Shown: positions 6,732-12,488 of the stretch, piece after piece
How the letters are laid out: each line of letters opens with the position of its first letter
Position numbering within the stretch: position 1 is the stretch's first letter
Source of the DNA: Deltaproteobacteria bacterium CG_4_8_14_3_um_filter_43_13
Lineage (GTDB): Bacteria > Desulfobacterota > UBA8473
Reading direction: 5' to 3'
Length of the DNA: 12,853 nt
Assembly (NCBI GenBank): GCA_002782605.1
Contig: PFIF01000055.1
Coordinates: 1-12,853, forward strand
Notes under the pieces: model-generated
Database searches by the model: none
The model's input: the letters and a program-made list of their open reading frames with translations, nothing else
Told to the model about the DNA's origin: nothing
Made by a program: the position numbers and the translations under genes

Positions 6732-7883
6732 TCAAACCACTTTCAAACCCATAGCTCTAGAGATAACCGTCCTCTGCATCTGGGAAGACCCTGCACTTAC
6801 TGTGATTATTCTCGAGTCCCTGAAATGCCGCTGCATATCGTATTCAAGAGAATATCCGTATCCACCCATTATCTGCATACCCTGGTTGGATAGCCTGGCG
6901 TATGTTTCAGATCCAAAAAGCTTGGCCATACTCACCTCTTTCATACAGGGCATGCCCTGATCATACATCCATGCAGCCCTGTATGTAAGTAAGCGGGCAG
7001 CATCGACTTCAGTCTGCATGTCTGCCAGCATGTGACCTATAGCCTGGAAGGTACCGATGGGTCTGCCAAACTGCACCCTCTGCTTTGAATGCTCCAGCGC
7101 CATATCCACAACAGTTTGGGAACTTCCTATAAATGTTGAACATCCATACAGTCTTTCCAGCTCAAGCCCTGAAAGGAGTATCTTCCAACCGTTGTTTAAT
7201 TCACCTACCATGTTTCCCTTAGGAACCCGGACATCTTCGAAGAATACCTCATTGGTATGGAGCATCTTTCTTCCCAGAGTCTTTATCCTTCTTATTTCAA
7301 CCCCAGGGTTATTACTTGGAACAAGTATCAGACTTATACCTTTGTGTTTGGGAAGGTCCCTGTCTGTTCTAACATAGACACTCATAATGTTGTTTTTGGC
7401 ATCGGCTGCTGTCTGGAAGGTCTTCTGCCCGTTTATAACCCAGCTATCCCCATCCAGGACCGCCGATGTCATGAGGGAAGCAGCATCAGACCCTGCATTA
7501 GGCTCTGTTATAGATATGGAGAGCCTGATCTCGTTTTTTATCATCTTAGGTATATAGAAGTTCTTCTGCTCCTCGTTTCCATTTTCCAAAATGTTCAATC
7601 CACAGAATATACTGATACCGAACCCAGCAGCGATTTCGTAGGAAAACCGGGACATCTCCTCTCCCACAATCACAAAATCTACAGCGCCCAATCCGCTCCC
7701 ATCATACTCTTCAGGAAATGGCAGGCCAAACCAACCCAGTTTTGCCATCTTCCCATAAAGGTCATAGGGATATTGTTCTTTTTCATCAAGCTCTCTCACA
7801 TATTCCGGAGGGCATTCCCTTTCCATAAAATCCCTGACACTCTCTCTAAGTATCTTCTGTTCTTCTGTAAATCCAAATTCCAT
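6732..7883 (-). CDS. Acyl-CoA dehydrogenase with isovaleryl-type catalytic Glu (ACAD-2)
   Basis: A 383-residue acyl-CoA dehydrogenase. Motifs in order are LSISITEPNAGSDAASLMTS, NGQKTFQTAADA, the HSKQRVQFGRPIG segment and IMGGYGYSLEYDMQRHFRD. The C-terminal position that holds the catalytic Glu in medium- and short-chain enzymes reads TVSAGSSQ, with Ala (A364) in place of Glu. However SGLELERLYG (about 238-246) matches the helix-G segment of isovaleryl-CoA dehydrogenase, whose base is the Glu in LERL; here this would be E243. The enzyme is therefore probably active, with the isovaleryl/long-chain geometry, pointing to a branched or bulky acyl-CoA. The start has an excellent AGGAGGAGAG site. 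It is separated from the crotonase by a 237-nt gap and from mutase subunit A by about 107 nt. FAD and electron-transfer flavoprotein use are family knowledge. Confidence 0.92.
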   Translation of the reverse strand: MEFGFTEEQKILRESVRDFMERECPPEYVRELDEKEQYPYDLYGKMAKLGWFGLPFPEEYDGSGLGAVDFVIVGEEMSRFSYEIAAGFGISIFCGLNILENGNEEQKNFYIPKMIKNEIRLSISITEPNAGSDAASLMTSAVLDGDSWVINGQKTFQTAADAKNNIMSVYVRTDRDLPKHKGISLILVPSNNPGVEIRRIKTLGRKMLHTNEVFFEDVRVPKGNMVGELNNGWKILLSGLELERLYGCSTFIGSSQTVVDMALEHSKQRVQFGRPIGTFQAIGHMLADMQTEVDAARLLTYRAAWMYDQGMPCMKEVSMAKLFGSETYARLSNQGMQIMGGYGYSLEYDMQRHFRDSRIITVSAGSSQMQRTVISRAMGLKVV

Positions 7884-8053
7884 TCTCTCCTCCTGTTCAA
7901 ACCTTTAGTTGTTATCTCTCACACCTTATCTATCCCCAACCTGGCGTAGCCAGAACCAAAAAGGTAAATTCTTATTTCCTTTCGTTCTTTATGCCATCTA
8001 CATGCCCCTTTGGGAATATAGTCAATAAATTTGATTAAGATTAAGAAAGTTAA

Positions 8054-8108
8054 CCAAAACATACAGGCATTAAAGGGGGTTAAGCAATAAAACTCCTGTA
8101 ATGTTTGG
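8054..8108. other. Imperfect stem-loop downstream of the crotonase; 237-nt spacer
   Basis: CCAAAACATACAGG (8054-8067) and CCTGTAATGTTTGG (8095-8108) form an imperfect 14-nt inverted repeat starting 13 nt beyond the crotonase stop. On the minus strand it is followed by TTAACTTTCTT, so it may be a weak terminator or an mRNA stem. The rest of the 7884-8120 spacer shows no convincing gene. A TTGACT hexamer on the minus strand (8020-8025) is a possible -35 for ACAD-2, but no good -10 accompanies it. Confidence 0.25.
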
Positions 8109-8120
8109 TCAGTATATAGA

Positions 8121-8975
8121 TTAACGCTTTTTCTTTGCTTCAATCTCTGCCTTTCTGATCTTCCAGAAATCAGGTTTCCTCTTTTCCATAAAAGCCTTGG
8201 GCCCCTCTTTGCATTCTTTACTGTCAAACCAATCAGGATACATCACCCTTGACATCTGACCATACGAACCAGACATGTAGTCAATATCCATATCGAAGCT
8301 GGCCTTTAGAATTTCCAGACAACCTGGGCTCAAGGACAGGATTTCCTCGCACCATTTATCCACCTCTTCATCCAGTTTATCCAGGGGTACTACAGCGTTT
8401 ACCAGTCCCATCTCTAATGCCTGCTGGGCGTTGTAGCGTCTGCAGAGCATCCAGATTTCCCTTGCCTTTTTGGCTCCCACTACCCTTGTCAGGTATGCAA
8501 CAAGATAACCATCTGCCGGGCTGGCAACCCGTGGCCCATTCTGCCCAAATTTGGCATTGTCTGCTGCTATAGTAAAATCGCATACATAGGCTAAGTGATG
8601 GCCTCCTCCAATAGCCCACCCTTTTACCGCGGCAATAATCGGTTTTCGGCACATTCTAACAATTTGATTGGGGGGATATCTCCAGTAAAATTGCTCTCTC
8701 AGACCAGTGGCCTCCCAGCCGACATCACCACCGGCACTGAATGCCTTATCGCCTGCACCTGTAAGAACTACCGCACCAATCAGGGAATCATGACTGGCAT
8801 CGTCCACTGCCCTGAACATTTCATCCTGGGTCAAATTGGTGAAAGAGTTGAGTTTGTCTGGACGGTTGATTGTCACTCGTGCTACTCCGCCTTCTAATTC
8901 CGTATGGTATTTTTTTTCGTATATAATATCTTTAAAATCAAATCCAGCTACGTTTTCCCACTTTGTCCAAGCCAT
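8121..8975 (-). CDS. MenB/BadI-type crotonase (ring-cleaving or Dieckmann-type hydrolase family)
   Basis: A 284-residue crotonase-fold enzyme. It resembles naphthoyl-CoA synthase (MenB) and 2-ketocyclohexanecarboxyl-CoA hydrolase (BadI) more than true enoyl-CoA hydratases. Evidence is the oxyanion segment AFSAGGD (78-84), IGGGHHLAYVCD where hydratases have a catalytic Glu, VVGAKKAREIWMLCRRY, and the C-terminal EGPKAFMEKRKPDF. BadI opens a 2-oxocycloalkane carboxyl-CoA ring by a retro-Claisen reaction; MenB closes one. The catalytic region differs: MenB and BadI have SxD, here it is SPAD (S152, D155) with Asp one place later, and the Tyr before the C-terminal EG is Phe (F250). About 15 extra residues precede the core. 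An AAGGAGGT site supports the start. The neighbouring dehydrogenases and mutases suggest work on a cyclic or branched acyl-CoA. An enoyl-CoA hydratase role is less likely but not excluded. Confidence 0.85.
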   Translation of the reverse strand: MAWTKWENVAGFDFKDIIYEKKYHTELEGGVARVTINRPDKLNSFTNLTQDEMFRAVDDASHDSLIGAVVLTGAGDKAFSAGGDVGWEATGLREQFYWRYPPNQIVRMCRKPIIAAVKGWAIGGGHHLAYVCDFTIAADNAKFGQNGPRVASPADGYLVAYLTRVVGAKKAREIWMLCRRYNAQQALEMGLVNAVVPLDKLDEEVDKWCEEILSLSPGCLEILKASFDMDIDYMSGSYGQMSRVMYPDWFDSKECKEGPKAFMEKRKPDFWKIRKAEIEAKKKR

Positions 8976-9135
8976 TTTCTATAACCTCCTTAAGTAAGAT
9001 ATGAGTATAATCTTGCTATGTTGTAATGTATTTTGTTAACCGTTGTTTCATTTCATCTCAATCGGTTTTTTCCAATCTGTTATGGCAATGAGTCTGTTGT
9101 TTAGCAGATCAGGTTTGAAGAACTACCGAGGTCTC
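8976..9135. other. 160-nt spacer between the SBP remnant and the crotonase
   Basis: No gene is seen. On the minus strand TATACT (9004-9009) is a fair -10 hexamer about 30 nt before the crotonase start, but only a poor -35 precedes it. A promoter serving the crotonase and downstream genes is possible, which would matter because the gene just upstream is a pseudogene. Confidence 0.2.
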
Positions 9136-9491
9136 TCAATCTTTCCCTTTAGGCTCCTTCCATCCTGTAAGAGGAACAAGCAACCCTTTATCCACATCAG
9201 CCTTGAAGAACCTGCAGTGTTTTCCGCCTATATGGTCCCCTTTCTTCCATTAATTCCACCCTGCTCATTTATGTATCGAAAGTAGTTTCTTGCCGCTTCA
9301 AGATAGGGTATGGTGTTCACAGCAATAGGTCCCGTCAGGTCAACTATTACCCCAAGCTTTATAGTGTCATCAGTTACCCCTCGTACATTTCCCGAGTAAG
9401 CCCCCTGGCTGAAAATGAAGGTTAGGATTAAAAACCCTATGCCAACTAAAAACAAACGAGTACTCTTCTTTAAAAACGCTCTGTTACTCAT
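9136..9491 (-). pseudogene. Substrate-binding protein gene with large internal deletion (SBP-2 remnant)
   Basis: The N-terminus is a normal HAAT-family SBP: signal peptide (residues 1 to about 33), then NVRGVTDDTIKLGVIVDLTGP, up to GGINGRK at about residue 84. Translation then stops within four codons at a TAG near 9228-9230. Directly beyond, in another frame, lies the family C-terminus: HCRFFKADVDKGLLVPLTGW, ending at a TGA at 9136-9138. The C-terminus of the intact SBP at 10382 reads YCRLYKADVKNIRFTPLTGW, so the two match. About 290 central residues are missing, so no ligand-binding protein can be made. Its ATG overlaps the stop of the upstream B12 subunit by 8 nt (ATGAGTAA), with a good GGAGG site, showing former translational coupling. 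Confidence 0.85.
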
Positions 9492-9909
9492 CTCTTACCT
9501 CCTTTCTGTTTTTGCTTGTTGCTCTTTCAAATATATGTTCTGTTATTGTATATAGAGGGGTTTTTGGACCATAAAAACCCGTTACTCCAAGATCAGATAG
9601 AGCCGGTTTGATTTCATCCTGGATAATGCCCCCGGCAACGATAGGAACATCACTAATCCCTCGATTTTTCAGCTCTTCCACTATACCGCTGAAAATAGTC
9701 AATAGATTACCGTCCAGAACGCTTACGGCAATAGCATCCACATCTTCTTCTAAGGCTGCTGAGGCAATCATCCCAGCCGTTTGCCATAAACCGGTATACA
9801 CAACTTCGGCTCCGGCATTCTTCAGGGCTTCACATAATACTATTACCCCCCTTTCGTGGATATCCATCCCTGGTTTGGCAACTAAAACCTTTACCTTTTT
9901 TTCAATCAT
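9484..9909 (-). CDS. Cobalamin-binding subunit of acyl-CoA mutase, canonical motif (B12-2)
   Basis: A 141-residue B12-binding domain protein with the complete signature: AKPGMDIHERG gives the conserved Lys (K12), Asp (D16), cobalt-ligand His (H18) and Gly. The SxL motif is SVL (63-65), and VAGGIIQDE (91-99) closes the nucleotide loop. It resembles the C-terminal domain of methylmalonyl-CoA mutase and the small subunits of two-part mutases. The start has a GGGAGGT site and its ATG overlaps the stop of the preceding mutase fragment, while its own stop overlaps the start of the SBP remnant, so it was part of a tight operon. Its original large subunit is now only a fragment (9902-10254). It may be an orphan kept by chance, or may serve the large subunits at 2773-6624 or elsewhere. 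Confidence 0.9.
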   Translation of the reverse strand: MIEKKVKVLVAKPGMDIHERGVIVLCEALKNAGAEVVYTGLWQTAGMIASAALEEDVDAIAVSVLDGNLLTIFSGIVEELKNRGISDVPIVAGGIIQDEIKPALSDLGVTGFYGPKTPLYTITEHIFERATSKNRKEVRDE

Positions 9910-10254
9910 GCTTTACCTCCCAGAAAGGATTCTTAATCATTTTAAAGGGATCGTAAGGTAGACCGTAGGCTTCCCGGATTATTCCTATGATCTCGCTCAT
10001 AGTTGCCCTGGCTTTTACGGCTTCGATGGTAGAAGGCATCAGGTTTTTTCTTTTTTTGCTTCTTCCTGAACGTATTTAAGGCTTTCTTTAACCTCTTGAA
10101 TGTTGCGGGATTCTTTGAACTTCCTGAAAATGTCAACCAGGTCATTTTCTGCAGAGTCATCCAGCCAGGCATCCCGGCTGATTGGTATGGGCACTTCTTG
10201 TTCCCTGGGGATGGCAAGCTCATTGACCCCTACCAAGATTCTTTTATCGTTCAT
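9902..10254 (-). pseudogene. C-terminal fragment of an acyl-CoA mutase large subunit, frameshifted
   Basis: From 10254 the frame reads NDKRILVGVNELAIP, the segment found about 115 residues before the end of mutase large subunits (compare ERIIVGVN in the two intact genes). It runs into a TGA at 10039-10041. The next frame then continues the family C-terminus, NLMPSTIEAVKARATMSEI, REAYGLPYDPFKM, to a TGA at 9902-9904 that overlaps the ATG of B12-2. One missing base in the A-rich tract (plus-strand T runs 10044-10057) explains the break. The whole barrel upstream is absent; only a few unrelated codons precede the homology before an upstream stop. The gene is therefore both 5'-deleted and frameshifted. 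The frameshift alone could be a homopolymer sequencing error, but the truncation could not. Confidence 0.85.
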
Positions 10255-10397
10255 TGATGACTCACCTCTTCTGAAGAAGTTCTTAAATAAAAATTTTCAC
10301 ACTCCACACCTTTCGGATAATGTCTCCTTCGGTTGGTCAATAGGAACAGACGCCTCTCGCTAACACGGGCATTGAAAACGGTTATGGTTTGATCCAT
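10251..10397 (-). CDS. Possible small 48-residue ORF overlapping SBP-3 stop
   Basis: Starting with an ATG (10395-10397) that overlaps the end of SBP-3, a frame of 48 codons (MDQTITVFNARV..., ending EEVSHQ) runs through the otherwise unexplained 10255-10381 gap. It stops at a TGA that overlaps the ATG at 10254. It is basic in the middle (ERRLFLLTNRRRHYPKG). I recognise no family. No strong ribosome site is seen, only ACAGGATGG at the start, so use would rely on coupling to SBP-3. It sits at the deletion point of the mutase remnant and may be junction sequence that happens to be open. Confidence 0.2.
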   Translation of the reverse strand: MDQTITVFNARVSERRLFLLTNRRRHYPKGVECENFYLRTSSEEVSHQ

Positions 10398-11584
10398 CCT
10401 GTCAAGGGTGTAAATCTTATATTCTTCACATCCGCCTTATAGAGCCTGCAGTATTCACCGGCTTTATGTTGTGTAGGGCTATAAGTGATGGGGGCACAGA
10501 TGTCTCCACTATCAAAGTCTCTGATGCCCTCAACTGCATCTGTCAGAGTTTCGTTATTCAATGCTGTCTTGCCTGCCCTCTTCATGGCCTCCGCCAGGAT
10601 CATACTGGTAACCCACCCCTGAATATAGAGTCTGTTACGTGATTTTACAGGGTCATATTTCAAGGTAATCTCTCTTAATTTATCCATACCTGGACTCTTG
10701 TGGTACCATGGGTTAAAGGAATGGATGCCGATATAACCTTCTGCAGCCTTACCACCCAGCTTTATAATCTCCTCATCACATGAATAGAATGTCCCAAAGA
10801 ATGTAGGAGAAAACTTGAATTTCAGCGCACTCCTCACTACCACTGCAGTGGGTCCTATACCCATATGTAGGATTACATAATCCACTTTAGCCTTCCCTAA
10901 GCCAAGTACCTGGGAGGTTGCATCTATTGCCCCCGGGTCTATGATCTCCACATGTGGGGGGGGGGGCAGTTTATAGGCGTTTGCCCTCTCCTTTAGCGCA
11001 GCTATAGCAACCTTCCCATATTCGACATCCATAGTAACTATGCCTATTCTTGCATCCCTGGCCTTTAAATCTTCCACTATATACTTGGTCAAGATACTGA
11101 TTTCATCCTCATAGGTAGCTGCGGGGATGAAAAGGTAGCGTTGCACAGGCTTAACATTGGACTCACCAAGACTGACGGTAAAGCTGGGCATCTTCTCCTT
11201 CTCAATCTGTGACCACAGGGCCTTGGTCTGACCGGTTCCTGTATATCCAACGATCGCAAGGACTTTATCCCTGTATACCAGTTTTTTGAAGGCCGCCACA
11301 GATAGCGGTATCGTATAACGACTGTCCTCTGCTATTACCTTTATCTTTCTGCCATGAATTCCTCCCTCGTCATTTATATGTCTAAAGTAAACCCTAACCC
11401 CACCGGTGTATCCCTCCGGGCCTGTATCTGCAGCAAATGGACCCGTCATATCAAGTATTGCACCGATCTTTATGGTATCATCCGTAACCCCTCTTACCTC
11501 TTTAGCATGGATAGGGGAATACAATAGAATTACCATAATTGAACTCAGCAACACCATAACTGAAAAGATAGATTTGGTTCTCAT
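10382..11584 (-). CDS. ABC transporter substrate-binding protein, HAAT/Leu-Ile-Val-binding type (SBP-3)
   Basis: A 400-residue periplasmic receptor of the Peripla_BP_6 family, full length. The signal peptide covers residues 1 to about 27 (MRTKSIF, then a hydrophobic run, cut after IHA). The mature start VRGVTDDTIKIGAILDMTGP is followed by HINDEGGIHGRKIKVIAEDS, which is typical. The C-terminus YCRLYKADVKN...PLTGWIKP closes the fold. The closest relative in the window is SBP-1 at 133-1344. A GGGAGGA site lies before the ATG. It is the first structural gene after the GntR regulator, with 125 nt between. An 11-base G:C run (10956-10966) encodes part of a PPPP tract and makes the gene prone to slippage. 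No permease or ATPase is present, and the ligand is unknown. Confidence 0.9.
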   Translation of the reverse strand: MRTKSIFSVMVLLSSIMVILLYSPIHAKEVRGVTDDTIKIGAILDMTGPFAADTGPEGYTGGVRVYFRHINDEGGIHGRKIKVIAEDSRYTIPLSVAAFKKLVYRDKVLAIVGYTGTGQTKALWSQIEKEKMPSFTVSLGESNVKPVQRYLFIPAATYEDEISILTKYIVEDLKARDARIGIVTMDVEYGKVAIAALKERANAYKLPPPPHVEIIDPGAIDATSQVLGLGKAKVDYVILHMGIGPTAVVVRSALKFKFSPTFFGTFYSCDEEIIKLGGKAAEGYIGIHSFNPWYHKSPGMDKLREITLKYDPVKSRNRLYIQGWVTSMILAEAMKRAGKTALNNETLTDAVEGIRDFDSGDICAPITYSPTQHKAGEYCRLYKADVKNIRFTPLTGWIKP

Positions 11585-11709
11585 GAACTTGTTCCTCCCT
11601 TTTAAAGATTTAAATACTGTTTATGGAGGCATCCCTAGCTACCCTTTTATTTTGACACTACCTCCTTCAGAAAATGAGTTGGTTTGCTGGAGATCATGGA
11701 CATCTTCTC
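11585..11709. other. 125-nt spacer between the GntR gene and SBP-3
   Basis: No gene, strong hairpin or convincing promoter was found on the minus strand here, apart from the GGGAGGA ribosome site of SBP-3. SBP-3 may be co-transcribed with the regulator. Confidence 0.3.
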
Positions 11710-12399
11710 TCAAAAAACCGCTGGATAAAGAGACTCAAGATGACCTACAAGCAAAAGCCCCACTGAGAATATGTGGTATTCCACCATCTGTCGTACAAGA
11801 TCGGGGTCCCTTTTATCAAATGCCTGTATAATCTCCTTATGCTGCGAGATAGCTTGTTCCATCATGCCAGGAATTGAAACCAGGATATACCAGTATCGAT
11901 CGACCTGGTTTATCTGTTGCTTAATAAGTTTTGTTAATCTGGGAGCATAACAGCATCTCAGATAAACCGAATGTAATTCCCTATTTGTCAAAAACCATTT
12001 TCGTCTATTTGCCTGTAGCTCTTTGGTTTCCATTTTAGCCTCTGTTGTCTTGATCTTATCCAGTTCGGATTGGCCTAAATTCTCTACTGCCAAAGAAGCT
12101 GCCATTCCCTCCAGGGCTGCACAAATTCTGTATATCTCTTTGATGTCGTTGCTAGAATAAGTCACTACCGTAGCCCCTTTGTTCGGGACTACCTTTATTA
12201 ATCCTTCTGCCTGTAATTGCCGAATGGCTTCCCTTAAGGGGGTTCGGCCAACCTGCATCTTTTCTGCCAATTCTGATTCTATCAGTCTTATACCAGGAGG
12301 AAGCTGACCAGAATAGATAGCCTCCCTGAGCAATTTGACTATACCTTCTCTTGAAGGTTTCTCTGAGTTAGATTTAAGCAAAACCCGGGTGTCATCCAT
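11710..12399 (-). CDS. GntR-family transcriptional regulator, FadR/FCD subgroup
   Basis: A 229-residue regulator. An N-terminal winged helix-turn-helix (about 15-80) shows the GntR pattern LREAIYSGQLPPGIRLIESE, then VGRTPLREAIRQLQAEGLI. The C-terminal all-helical FCD ligand domain (about 85-215) keeps three metal-binding His: H143 in NRELHSVYL, H187 in QHKEI and H209 in EYH. The usual Asp is Asn139. FCD domains bind small carboxylates, acyl groups or acyl-CoAs, so this is the likely sensor for the pathway substrate. It is the first gene of the run and has its own near-consensus promoter overlapping a palindrome, which suggests autorepression and control of the genes after it. GAGAGGAAA upstream serves as the ribosome site. 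The ligand is not known. Confidence 0.92.
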   Translation of the reverse strand: MDDTRVLLKSNSEKPSREGIVKLLREAIYSGQLPPGIRLIESELAEKMQVGRTPLREAIRQLQAEGLIKVVPNKGATVVTYSSNDIKEIYRICAALEGMAASLAVENLGQSELDKIKTTEAKMETKELQANRRKWFLTNRELHSVYLRCCYAPRLTKLIKQQINQVDRYWYILVSIPGMMEQAISQHKEIIQAFDKRDPDLVRQMVEYHIFSVGLLLVGHLESLYPAVF

Positions 12400-12459
12400 A
12401 GATTATAATTTCCTCTCTCAATTAAATACTAACCAAATTATATAAAATACTATATATAT

Positions 12460-12488
12460 TTGTATACAATCTTTGGTGATCTTGTCAA
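12460..12488 (-). promoter_or_regulatory. Sigma-70-type promoter overlapping palindromic operator of the GntR gene
   Basis: On the minus strand TTGACA (12483-12488) is a perfect -35 hexamer. After 16 nt comes TATACA (12461-12466), a fair -10. The -10 lies inside the 10-bp perfect palindrome TTGTATACAA (12460-12469), a shape like operators bound by GntR/FCD regulators. It is about 60 nt upstream of the regulator's ATG at 12399. A repressor on the palindrome would block the -10, hence probable autoregulation. The hexamers and symmetry are seen; the binding is inferred. Confidence 0.6.

Noticed and set aside
7257..7949. 230-codon plus-strand frame
   Set aside because: Antisense to a clear acyl-CoA dehydrogenase; composition is that of a shadow frame.
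7919..8227. 102-codon minus-strand frame between ACAD-2 and the crotonase
   Set aside because: Overlaps the 3' end of the crotonase in another frame and has no recognisable domain.
8121..8975. Calling the crotonase a standard enoyl-CoA hydratase
   Set aside because: GGGHH replaces the GGGCE Glu of hydratases, and the C-terminal half matches MenB/BadI.
9043..9285. 80-codon plus-strand frame
   Set aside because: Antisense to the SBP remnant, whose coding sense on the minus strand is clear from the family N- and C-termini.
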